From assembly GCA_002401775.2 (NCBI GenBank), contig NVUB02000062.1:1-64000 (forward strand): a stretch of DNA of 64,000 nt, written 5' to 3'. Under the pieces are notes generated by a model. It was given only the letters and a program-made list of their open reading frames with translations. It was not told the origin of the DNA and did no database searches. The DNA comes from Ectothiorhodospiraceae bacterium. Its GTDB lineage: Bacteria; Pseudomonadota; Gammaproteobacteria; SZUA-152. Made by a program: the position numbers and the translations under genes. Below, in pieces: positions 53,484 to 62,131 of the stretch; position 1 is the stretch's first letter; each line of letters starts with the position of its first letter.

Positions 53484-54119
53484 TTAACGTTTCATTAAGC
53501 CGGTGAGCAATAAGCGGACGACACTTTTTGCGCGTTTTTCAAATGTATCATATGTGTATAAGGGCATGAGCAGCGGCATACTGAACGCGGTTATGGCTGA
53601 AATAATGGCGCCGGCGGTGTCAGGCACGTCGTCGATGGAAAATTCGCCACGTTTTACTCCGTCTTCTAAAAGCTCAACAATAAGGTCATGTTGTGTGAGT
53701 TTGTATTGGTCTACGATATCCATGCGCGCCTCACAAATGGCGTTAACCATTTCGTTCATTCGGGGATCATTGGCCCAGAGGCCATGAACGTAATTGAGTA
53801 TTTGCAGCACCACGTCATGCAGGCGGTCTGAGGCAGGGCGTTGTTTTTTTTGCACGATACTTTTTATCAAGTCCAACTCTGCGCCGAGGCAGCTATTGGC
53901 CAAATTGGCACCAATATCGAGTTTGTTTTTAAAGAAGCGATATAAGTTGGCCGCAGACATGTCGCAGTCTTTGGCAATTTCGGCCATGGTGGTTTTATTG
54001 TAGCCAAATTGGGTAAAACGTTGACTGGCAGCTTCCAGGATACGGCCGCGAGTTTCTTCGCTGGCCTCCGCTGTGGTGGATGTGGATGGAGGCGTGTTAG
54101 GTGTGGTTCTGTCGTTCAT
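53484..54119 (-). CDS. TetR-family transcriptional regulator, 211 aa
   Basis: The N-terminal helix-turn-helix is clear: TRGRILEAASQRFTQFGYNKTTMAEIAKDCDMSAANLYRFFKNK (about 24-67). The remaining helical part is the ligand and dimer domain. The ATG at 54119 is used because the longer frame to 54200 starts at TTG with no ribosome site. It lies 96 bases upstream of the MMPL exporter gene on the same strand and likely represses that operon. Confidence 0.9.
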   Translation of the reverse strand: MNDRTTPNTPPSTSTTAEASEETRGRILEAASQRFTQFGYNKTTMAEIAKDCDMSAANLYRFFKNKLDIGANLANSCLGAELDLIKSIVQKKQRPASDRLHDVVLQILNYVHGLWANDPRMNEMVNAICEARMDIVDQYKLTQHDLIVELLEDGVKRGEFSIDDVPDTAGAIISAITAFSMPLLMPLYTYDTFEKRAKSVVRLLLTGLMKR

Positions 54120-54467
54120 GAGTATCTTTATGGCATTGTTTATGGTGCGATAACTGTACGCCCTGAATTGTGAATAATCAAGACAATATTCAGCGTTCAA
54201 AATTAGCCGTTTGATTGTAGTGAAATCCTAGCCCTTAAAGTAATTTATCCGTTTGTTTTTTATGGGGTTTTTGAGGTGATCGATATTTTCCTAGAGTTGT
54301 TAGTGTCTGAATTGAGTGTTGCAGTAAGGATTACATGCTAGATTTCAGCCAGGATTACAACTGTACTATGGTCTGTACTAGGGTCTGTACTAGGGCCTGG
54401 GCAGCGCAAAGTTGCTGTCAGCGTTACGACCTGGATTACAACTTGGTTTACAACAGCGGGCCAACCA
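54120..54467. other. Intergenic with short direct repeats
   Basis: 348 bases between divergent tetR and phnD-like genes. GGATTACAACT and GGATTACA-type words recur (about 54330-54450), and GGTCTGTACTAGG is repeated in tandem at about 54370-54396. No function is evident. Confidence 0.45.
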
Positions 54468-55454
54468 ATGATGGAGAAACGGTTAGTGTTGAGTGAAAAC
54501 GGAAACAAATTGATACCCGTATTAGGTAGTAGGGTTTTATCTCAGCGAGCTTGTTTATTGTCGGCAATTTTTACCGCTATTACCGTCTTAACGATAACGA
54601 CGCTGACACTGATACTGACTATGGCGACGGGACTGAACCGTGTGTGGGCGCAACCCCCGCCAATGTCGGTGGCCGAGAAGTCTTTCGAGACACCATTGCA
54701 ATTTGGCCTACTGCCTTATATCAGTACCCGAAAATTGTTCACTTATTATCTGCCCCTTAAACAATATTTGGAGCGTACTCTGGGGCGGCCTGTGCGCATG
54801 AGTACGGCTCCTGATTTTGCGACGTATATTAAGCGTGCTGAAGAAGGGAGTTACGACCTTTATCATACGGCGCCACATTTTGCCGCGTTGGCGGAACAGG
54901 CGTATGGTTATCGGCGTGTGAGCCAATATCGGCGTGTGTTGGAAGGGAGTATTCTCGTTGCGCGAGAGAGTGATATAAAAAAAGCAACAGACTTGCGTGG
55001 GCGTACGTTACTGACACCCGACTCATTAGCGATCATCACTTTTCTGGGGGAACAGTGGTTGCGGGACAATGGAATGCAACCGGGCGTTGATGTGAAGGTG
55101 AAAAACACACCATCGCATAACAATGCCATTTTAGCCGTTATGCATGGTGAAGCAGATGCAGCAGTAACGGCATCTAACGTGTTTGAAACAATGTTAGATG
55201 AAACCCGGGAGCGTCTCCGTATTCTTGGAAAGACTCAACGTGTCCCTAACGTTATGTTTATGTCCAGCCCCAGACTATCGGATACTGAATATCGTCAGCT
55301 CCGCCAGGCGATGTTGTCCTTTACGGCAAAGGGGGCTGGAAAAGAATTTTTTGCAAAGACGGGGTATGTCGATATGGTAGAAATTACCGACAATGACATG
55401 CAATCACTCATTCCTTTTGTTATTCAACTCAACAATAAATTTGATATGCCTTGA
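54468..55454 (+). CDS. PhnD-like phosphate/phosphonate-type periplasmic binding protein, 328 aa
   Basis: An N-terminal helix (about 30-52) serves as signal sequence or anchor. The binding fold follows: LQFGLLPYISTRKLFTYYLPLKQYLERTLGRPVRM, DLYHTAPHFAALAEQAYGY, DLRGRTLLTPDSLAI and GEADAAVTASNVFETM. No ABC permease or ATPase gene is near; instead a histidine kinase gene follows after 45 bases. PhnD-type proteins in that position usually act as the sensing partner of the kinase. The long N-terminal region before the helix is unusual. Confidence 0.85.
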   Translation: MMEKRLVLSENGNKLIPVLGSRVLSQRACLLSAIFTAITVLTITTLTLILTMATGLNRVWAQPPPMSVAEKSFETPLQFGLLPYISTRKLFTYYLPLKQYLERTLGRPVRMSTAPDFATYIKRAEEGSYDLYHTAPHFAALAEQAYGYRRVSQYRRVLEGSILVARESDIKKATDLRGRTLLTPDSLAIITFLGEQWLRDNGMQPGVDVKVKNTPSHNNAILAVMHGEADAAVTASNVFETMLDETRERLRILGKTQRVPNVMFMSSPRLSDTEYRQLRQAMLSFTAKGAGKEFFAKTGYVDMVEITDNDMQSLIPFVIQLNNKFDMP

Positions 55455-55499
55455 CGAAAGCCCTTCATTAGAAGGGCAAAATAACCCCGAGAGCGAACG

Positions 55500-57599
55500 T
55501 TGAAAATAGTTGAAACGAAAGTACCGTTACCGGAAAAACAGGCATCAACATACGGCATTCATTCTTTGCGGTTTAAAATCGCATTGACAAGCATATTAGT
55601 TGAAGTGGTAATGCTCGCATTGTTAATTGCAAACAGTGTCAGTATTGCCACTCAGGCGCTGGAAGAACAAACTCGTTACCGCATAAACGAACTTGTGCCT
55701 TTGTTAAATGCCAGTCTTGCCAGTCCGTTGGTTCAGCGAGATTATGCGACGCTGAACGAGATTTTGACACAGATAGTCCGCAAGGGTGGCATTGAGTACA
55801 TCGCGGTGTTTGATGAAGATCATCAAAGGGTCACCGTAGTCGGGCATGACCCGGACTCACATGTCAGCATGGGTAGTCTTGGTCACACTACAGAAATTGC
55901 AGACCATCTGGACTTGAATTTCCCAATAACGTTGGCCAGTGCCACTGTGGGTGATTTGTATATGCGCGTAGATACCCAATTTTTACAATCAACCATATCC
56001 GCCTTGAAGCACGAGGGAATGATGATCGCTGGTGGCGAGGTCGTGATCACATTTGTATTGCTTGCACTGATAGGGGGATTGTTGACACGTAATTTGGCTC
56101 AACTCGCCAGCGCTGCAAAATCGATGACTGAAGGTAATCTTGCGGTGCGTGTTAATGCGCAGTCTCGCGATGAAATTGGAGATACTGCGCGTGCCTTTAA
56201 TGGTATGGCTGCTCGTCTTGAACTTTCATATTCTTCTTTGAAAAAAAGTGAGCAGCTTTTTCAGGCACTTACCGAGGTCTCTCCTGTGGGTATTTTTAAC
56301 AGTAATAAACAAGGTGACTGTATTTATGTGAATGAGCGTTATAGCCAAATAGCAGGAATTCCACAGAATGCATTTTATGGGGATGGTTGGGTTAAGACGC
56401 TGCATCCTGATGATCGTGAGAAAGTTGTTCTCGATTGGTCAGTCTGCTCCAGCAAAGGCGTTCCTTATATTGGTGAGTACCGGATACTCAGTGCAAAAGG
56501 AGATGTTGTCTGGGTTTATGTGCAGGCAATTAAATCAAATGCCGTTGATGGAGGCTATATTGGTACCGTTACTGATGTCACGCATTTAAAATCCGTTGAG
56601 CAGGAGCTTTCTCGTCATCGTGACTCTCTGGAGGAGATTGTTACTGAGCGTACTTCTGAGTTAAAGGCTGCACAATCTCAGTTGCTTCGACAGGAACGAT
56701 TGGCGACATTGGGCCAGTTAACCGCAACGGTGAGTCATGAATTGCGTAACCCGATAGGCATTATTAGTAATGCTGTATATTATTTAAAAAGAAAAAATAG
56801 TTCATTTTCACTGAAACTAAACAGGGAATTGCGTGAACAGGTAAACAGTGAAATTATTGAACAGTTTGGTGACAACAAACCCACAAAAAAAATGGATGGA
56901 GAGCTGCATTTTGAAATAGGGGACGTGCTCATTAAAACACTGAATGATGAGTTTACTAAAAAGCTGGGCAATAAACTCACTCATTATCTGGAAATGATTT
57001 CTCAAGAGGTTGCTGCTGCAGAGCAAATAATTTCTGATTTGTTAGCAACATCTCGAACCCGAGAACCGGTACTGCAGTGGGTAAACCTGGACGAGGTTGT
57101 GGCTTCTGCCGTCGAACAAAAATTATGCCCGTCGACGTGCCAGTGGGAATATTGGCCATCACATTCACCCTTTACATTACGGGCAGACCCCGTACAGCTG
57201 AATCAGGTACTGCGTAATTTACTGACAAATGCCGTGCAATCCATCATGGGTACGAGTAGAACGGATGGGTTAATTCAATTATGGGCTGAAGAGTTTGATG
57301 GCTATTATCAATTGCGCATGAGTGATAATGGTCTCGGTATTGATCACAATAAAAGTGCGCAAATTTTTGAGCCTTTGTTTACCACCAAGGCCAAGGGCAA
57401 TGGTTTGGGTTTATGGATTTCGCGAGAAATCATGCGGGCTCATGGCGGGGATTTAGTGCTCGAGGCTACTGATGGTGATGGTGATAGCGAAGGTGCTATT
57501 TTTGTGATGACTTGGCCCAAGCCTATATCTGAAAATAGCGCAAATACTGTGCAAAATATGCATGAGACCGCCGTATTAAGTGAAAATGACACGATGTGA
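55500..57599 (+). CDS. Sensor histidine kinase with HAMP and PAS domains and a DHp insertion, 699 aa
   Basis: Order: TM1 (about 27-50), periplasmic domain (50-170), TM2 (about 178-202), HAMP (200-255), PAS (262-375), coiled coil, dimerisation domain with phosphoacceptor His413 (TVSHELRNP), and HATPase (about 545-685, with N-box RNLLTNAVQSI and GNGLGLWIS). Between the two dimerisation helices, after YYLKRKNSS (residue 435) and before HYLEMISQEV (495), about 60 residues replace a loop that normally has about 10. The gene begins at TTG 55500; no ATG fits. It follows the PhnD-like gene and precedes a response regulator. Confidence 0.9.
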   Translation: MKIVETKVPLPEKQASTYGIHSLRFKIALTSILVEVVMLALLIANSVSIATQALEEQTRYRINELVPLLNASLASPLVQRDYATLNEILTQIVRKGGIEYIAVFDEDHQRVTVVGHDPDSHVSMGSLGHTTEIADHLDLNFPITLASATVGDLYMRVDTQFLQSTISALKHEGMMIAGGEVVITFVLLALIGGLLTRNLAQLASAAKSMTEGNLAVRVNAQSRDEIGDTARAFNGMAARLELSYSSLKKSEQLFQALTEVSPVGIFNSNKQGDCIYVNERYSQIAGIPQNAFYGDGWVKTLHPDDREKVVLDWSVCSSKGVPYIGEYRILSAKGDVVWVYVQAIKSNAVDGGYIGTVTDVTHLKSVEQELSRHRDSLEEIVTERTSELKAAQSQLLRQERLATLGQLTATVSHELRNPIGIISNAVYYLKRKNSSFSLKLNRELREQVNSEIIEQFGDNKPTKKMDGELHFEIGDVLIKTLNDEFTKKLGNKLTHYLEMISQEVAAAEQIISDLLATSRTREPVLQWVNLDEVVASAVEQKLCPSTCQWEYWPSHSPFTLRADPVQLNQVLRNLLTNAVQSIMGTSRTDGLIQLWAEEFDGYYQLRMSDNGLGIDHNKSAQIFEPLFTTKAKGNGLGLWISREIMRAHGGDLVLEATDGDGDSEGAIFVMTWPKPISENSANTVQNMHETAVLSENDTM

Positions 57600-57626
57600 T
57601 GCGGGAGAATTACTGGGTGAGACATT

Positions 57627-57735
57627 GGTTTTCAGGTAGGGTTTTCAAGTAGGGGTTTTCAAGTAGAGGTTTTCTAGCAGAGTTTTTTATGTAGGGTTTT
57701 TAAGCAGAGTTTTTAATGTGAAATTTTTAAATAGG
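57627..57735. repeat. Degenerate 14-base tandem repeat array
   Basis: Eight or so units resembling GGTTTTCAAGTAGG lie in tandem, decaying to GTTTTTAAGCAGAG and TTTTTAATGTG. They fill the gap between the kinase and the response regulator genes. Confidence 0.75.
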
Positions 57736-57999
57736 TCTTAATTAGGTGAAGGGTTTTAGGTAAGAATGTTACTTTATTTAGGACATTTACCCTAATTGCG
57801 ATCAATTTATAGTGTTGCGCTAGATAGTTTACTTGCTTTGTAAGGTTGTTACGGTTCTAATCGCGTTATCTGTCATGATTAGTGGTTATGGCAGTGTGAG
57901 CATGGGTTGTAATTTGTTAAAGGTACGTTGCATCATAAAGACTGTGTTAAAATGGTGAAATCAATAATAAAGTGTCGATTGTTAAGAAAGGAGTCTATT

Positions 58000-58776
58000 T
58001 TGGAAGCGGTAACGAAACGAATTCTGGTCGTCGATGATGAACCTAATATGCGCGCAACACTGGCAGATATTCTGGGAGATGAAGGCTATCTTATCGATTC
58101 CGCAATGGATGGTTTATCGGCTGTAAAAATGTGTGAAGAACAAACATACGATGTGGTGTTACTGGATGTCAGAATGCCAGGAATTGATGGTGTTGAGACC
58201 TTTCGTCGCATTACACGGCGTGATAATTCCGTACGAGTGGTGTTGATGAGTGCATATACCATGGATGACTTAAAGCGCACGGTACTGGAAGAAGGGGCTG
58301 TTGCTTTTTTGTCCAAACCGTTGGATATCGACAATGTTGTGGGTTTGATTCAAGGGGTACGCGATACGTCTATTCTAGTAGTGGAAAATGATGTAGACAC
58401 GGCAAGTCAGATGCAGGACTCGTTTAAGAAACAGGGGTACTGGGTCAAGGTGACATCTTCTCCGCATGATGCACTGGAGCTGGCAGAGCAAATCCATTTC
58501 GATATCGTTATCATTGATGTTCAATTACCGGCGATGAGTGGTCTCGATTTATGTCTGGCTATTAAAAAAATAATACCCCGCACGGTGGCAATTATGGTCA
58601 GCAGCCGCGAGCAGGAACAAGAAAGTATGGCTAAAGAGGCAGTGCGCCAAACCGCGTATACCGTCATTCACAAACCGTTGGATATGGGTAAACTGGATGT
58701 GTTATTAACGCGAATTTCCGGGCAACGCATATCAAATGCCCTTAACCGGCCCGTATTGGAAGCCGAGCGGGTGTAA
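58000..58776 (+). CDS. Response regulator with two receiver domains and no output domain, 258 aa
   Basis: Two CheY-like domains: residues 6-120 with phosphoacceptor Asp56 (LLDVRMPG) and Lys in SKPLD, and residues 125-245 with Asp173 (IIDVQLPAMSG) and Lys in HKPLD. No DNA-binding or enzymatic domain follows. AAGGAG lies six bases before a TTG at 58000, which I prefer to longer frames from 57928 or 57952. It probably receives phosphate from the adjacent kinase and passes the signal by protein contact; the GGDEF-EAL protein is a candidate target by proximity only. Confidence 0.9.
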   Translation: MEAVTKRILVVDDEPNMRATLADILGDEGYLIDSAMDGLSAVKMCEEQTYDVVLLDVRMPGIDGVETFRRITRRDNSVRVVLMSAYTMDDLKRTVLEEGAVAFLSKPLDIDNVVGLIQGVRDTSILVVENDVDTASQMQDSFKKQGYWVKVTSSPHDALELAEQIHFDIVIIDVQLPAMSGLDLCLAIKKIIPRTVAIMVSSREQEQESMAKEAVRQTAYTVIHKPLDMGKLDVLLTRISGQRISNALNRPVLEAERV

Positions 58777-58900
58777 GTGTTGTTCCTGTTCTTGGCCGGA
58801 ACGTACTCATTAGTCATCGGCAAGTAACGGGGCATACTTATGTGAGTAGTGAATACAGTGAAGAGAATGTGCGCCTTTAATCAGAGTGAGTAACTTCGCT

Positions 58901-61465
58901 TCAGCCTCCTGCTCTAGGAACGCTGGCTGGAATTTGTTCTACTGTTTGTGAGGTTTGCCGTGCCAGCTGTCGCTGCTTGAGCCAGGTTAAAAACTCTTGG
59001 GCGGGTACTGGCCTGCTTAAGAAATAGCCTTGCACGGTGTCACATCGTAAGATTTGTAATAGATCCCAAGTTTCTTTGTCTTCAACACCCTCGGCAACCA
59101 CCTTTAGACCCAGGTTATGTGCCAGGTCGATGGTGGATCGCACTATCACCGCATCGTTTTCATCTTTTATCATCTCAAAAACAAATGATTTATCGATCTT
59201 GAGCTCGTTGACGGGCAGTCGTTTCAAGTAGCTGAGTGAGGAGTATCCTGTGCCAAAATCATCGACCGAAATTTTCACACCCATGGTGTCTAACTGGGTC
59301 AAAATATCAATGGCTTTTTCAGGGTGAGACATCATCGCATTTTCAGTGACTTCGAGAATTAGCTGTTTTGCGGGAAAACGGTACTGTTTCAATAATGTGC
59401 GGACTTGCTCAACAATTCGGTCATCCTCAAGATTTTGAGCTGAAAGGTTGACGGCTACGGTGAGGTCATAGCCCAGCTCACCCCACTTTTTGGTTTGACG
59501 CACCGCTTGGGTGAGCACCCAAAGTGCTATCTCATGAATGAGCCCGGTTTGTTCGGCAAGCCTGATAACCTCTTCAGGAGAAATGAAACCGTGTTCAGGG
59601 TGGTTCCAGCGCAGCAGGGCTTCCATACCAATGACCCGCCCCTCTCCCAGAGCGGCTTGTGGCTGATAATAAACGTCCAATTCATCTTGTTTTAAGGCAA
59701 TGCGTAAATCAGCCATTAAGCCCAGCCGTTGTAGGCTGTGTTGATCTTTTTCCGGGTCGTATACCGCAAGTCCGGTTTTATTATTTTTCGCCTGATACAT
59801 GGCAATATCAGCACGTTGAATGAGCACCCGTGCGTCATGCCCATGATGTGGGTAGGTGGTGATGCCGACACTGGCGCTAATATAGAGCTGTTGTTCATCG
59901 AGTGTGAAAGCGTGGGCCAGGGCCGAGGCTATTTTTTTGCCGACCTTGGTTGCATGAAATTCGGTGGCGGTGGGCAACAAAATGGCAAATTCATCCCCCC
60001 CAAGGCGCGCAATAGTATCGGATTCGCGCAGCAGGTTGGAAAGCCGTAGTCCCACGTCAATGAGCAACTGGTCACCCGCTGGATGCCCTAGCGTATCGTT
60101 AACTTCCTTGAAATTATTGAGATCCAGCATCAGTAGAGACAGGGAACCATTGGTTCGTTCAGCCATAGTGATCGCCTGATCCAGGCGGTCGGTCAGACGA
60201 TTACGGTTACCGAGATTAGTGAGTGGGTCATGGAGGGCATGATATTCCAATGCCACTTGCCGTGCCTGTACTTGGCTGCGCATGGCATTAAAGGCATCGA
60301 CGAGATGTTGCGTTTCCTGTACCCCGTAATTGGATAATTCCGTCCCGTGCATATTTTCAGCTTCGGTTTTCAGGGCGCGGGCAACTCTGGCGACAGGGCG
60401 TAATATCATTCGTTCCAGGGCGAAGAAACCGAGGAAAACCATGGTGAGGCAGATTGCCGTAAAAATCCAAAGCATTTGGGTTTGGCGTTCGGCGATGCTT
60501 GTGACAATGCTAAGACTCTCATTGGCAGAGGTTTCTATGCGTTTATCGAGTTGAATCAACATATTCCATATGGCTTCCATGCGCGGTTTAATGGAGGTAC
60601 GCAGGAGTTTGGCATCGGTTCGCCAATCGTCTGTTTGGTGAATTTTTTTAATTTCAGCAAAGGCTGTAAACCAGCTGCTTGACGCCAGTTTTAATTCTTC
60701 CAGTGAGGTTTCACCCTGAAAGGCTAAATGATTGTTATCGGAAAATGTTTGTAATTGACTAAGTCGTCGCTGAATTTCCTGATACTGCATAGCGATATTT
60801 TTTTCTTGTATTAACAATACAGACTCATCGTAAAAACTCAGGCGGTTTGCCAGGTACAAGCGAAAATTGGAAATTATTTGTGTCCATACATGGCGAATTT
60901 GCACAAAATTTTCTTGAATTTTTTTGTCGGTATTCGTTGCAGTGTTTTCCTGAGATTCAGTAATAGCAAGGCTTGCATAGGTAAAAAATCGGTAATTATC
61001 AGGCTGTAAATGAGTGCGAGCCAAGGCCAATGCGGGGTATTGGCGGGTAATATCCAATCGAGCAACGATCAGTTCGGTAATGGCCTGCTCAAGATCGACG
61101 AGGGTATGGTTAAGCCGCTGGATGTTGGCTTGATAGTGGTGGTCTTTTACCCAGCCATGGTTATACAGTAACTCAACGTGTTGATGCGCATCGTTTAAAA
61201 ATCGCTGAATGCCATCTCGTTGTTCAGTGAGATCAGGGTCCAGGAGAAAAGCAGCGAGGGACTCCCGTGTCATCCACACCGCATCACGTATCAGGCGACT
61301 GCGTTCTAATAGCTGATTGCGAGCGGCGATACTATTGCTTGTTTCCTGACGGGCGGCTTCCAACTGCTGGTGGCCCAGTAATGCGCTTATGAGAAGTGCG
61401 ATGGCGACTAACCCCGCGACAACGGCGTAACGCCCCCTCAAACTATTAATAACCCATGTTTTCAA
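58901..61465 (-). CDS. GGDEF-EAL cyclic-di-GMP protein with periplasmic sensor, 854 aa
   Basis: TM1 (about 12-30), a helical periplasmic sensor (30-330), TM2 (about 335-355), HAMP, GGDEF (about 410-570) and EAL (about 585-835). The GGDEF active site RLGGDEFAIL is intact, as are EAL (MEALLRW), the DDFGTG loop and the late Lys and Glu residues, so it may both make and break cyclic-di-GMP. The I-site before GGDEF is not the RxxD pattern (reads NLLRESD, so RESD fits loosely). It starts at TTG 61465 and has no better start. It is convergent with the response regulator gene. Confidence 0.9.
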   Translation of the reverse strand: MKTWVINSLRGRYAVVAGLVAIALLISALLGHQQLEAARQETSNSIAARNQLLERSRLIRDAVWMTRESLAAFLLDPDLTEQRDGIQRFLNDAHQHVELLYNHGWVKDHHYQANIQRLNHTLVDLEQAITELIVARLDITRQYPALALARTHLQPDNYRFFTYASLAITESQENTATNTDKKIQENFVQIRHVWTQIISNFRLYLANRLSFYDESVLLIQEKNIAMQYQEIQRRLSQLQTFSDNNHLAFQGETSLEELKLASSSWFTAFAEIKKIHQTDDWRTDAKLLRTSIKPRMEAIWNMLIQLDKRIETSANESLSIVTSIAERQTQMLWIFTAICLTMVFLGFFALERMILRPVARVARALKTEAENMHGTELSNYGVQETQHLVDAFNAMRSQVQARQVALEYHALHDPLTNLGNRNRLTDRLDQAITMAERTNGSLSLLMLDLNNFKEVNDTLGHPAGDQLLIDVGLRLSNLLRESDTIARLGGDEFAILLPTATEFHATKVGKKIASALAHAFTLDEQQLYISASVGITTYPHHGHDARVLIQRADIAMYQAKNNKTGLAVYDPEKDQHSLQRLGLMADLRIALKQDELDVYYQPQAALGEGRVIGMEALLRWNHPEHGFISPEEVIRLAEQTGLIHEIALWVLTQAVRQTKKWGELGYDLTVAVNLSAQNLEDDRIVEQVRTLLKQYRFPAKQLILEVTENAMMSHPEKAIDILTQLDTMGVKISVDDFGTGYSSLSYLKRLPVNELKIDKSFVFEMIKDENDAVIVRSTIDLAHNLGLKVVAEGVEDKETWDLLQILRCDTVQGYFLSRPVPAQEFLTWLKQRQLARQTSQTVEQIPASVPRAGG

Positions 61466-62131
61466 TATGTTAGGCTCAATGTGCTGTAGTGCTAATCCAC
61501 GACTATTAAATTCTGATTTATTATCGGTTTCCTGACTTATGTTATCGGTCTTTCAGGGCTCGACTTAAATAGATTAGAGCTAGTCTAATTATCGTCGACT
61601 TTCAGATAGCACACGTTAGGAAGCGTTAGAAGGCGTTAGGAGGCTGGAAATTGAAAATCTATCAGACAACACCATCCGTTATGACGATCGCCAATAGAGG
61701 GTTAGGGGTGAGTATTGACAGACATTTTAGTGCGATATTATGTCTTGAATTAATAATGACCAGAATGACGAAAAAGTATGAATCGTCATTCAATAGAATT
61801 TCGTATTTGAGCAAACAGTGAACGGTGAATATATTCGCGGGTAGATAAAGCTTTTAGTGGTTTTGCCGATAGTTTTTTTAACAACATTTTTAACAAGATT
61901 TTAACTAGACTTTTAACTACATCGTTAACAAAACCTTTAACCGCAAACAATTACAGCTTACGGGTACACATGAAAAGGATGCCCGGTGTGCAGAAGACGT
62001 CGTAAATACGTTCTTGATCGTCTCAATAGCCGCAAAGAGCGGGATGATGCGTAAAAATCAGGCATAATGACCCTGAAAAATGGGTTGGGGATAAAACTTA
62101 TCCATGTGTTGAGTTGTCATGATGGATTAGC
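61466..62131. other. Intergenic with several short repeats and inverted repeats
   Basis: A 666-base region between divergent genes with no gene. ATTAGA-GCTAG-TCTAAT at 61573-61589 is an inverted repeat. A 10-base unit CGTTAGGAAG is repeated three times at 61614-61643. An 8-bp inverted repeat GAATGACG/CGTCATTC lies at 61763-61791. A six-fold TTAAC array lies at 61873-61942. These probably include the promoters of sucA and the GGDEF-EAL gene; no -35/-10 pair is convincing. Confidence 0.6.
61873..61942. promoter_or_regulatory. Six-fold TTAAC direct-repeat array upstream of sucA
   Basis: TTAAC begins at 61878, 61890, 61901, 61913, 61925 and 61937, a spacing of 11-12 bases; on the minus strand this reads as repeated (T/A)GTTAA units. 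ArcA of E. coli binds direct repeats of GTTAA-type elements spaced by 11 bases and represses TCA-cycle genes under low oxygen. The array lies about 190 bases before sucA, so an ArcA-like role is a reasonable guess. Confidence 0.5.
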
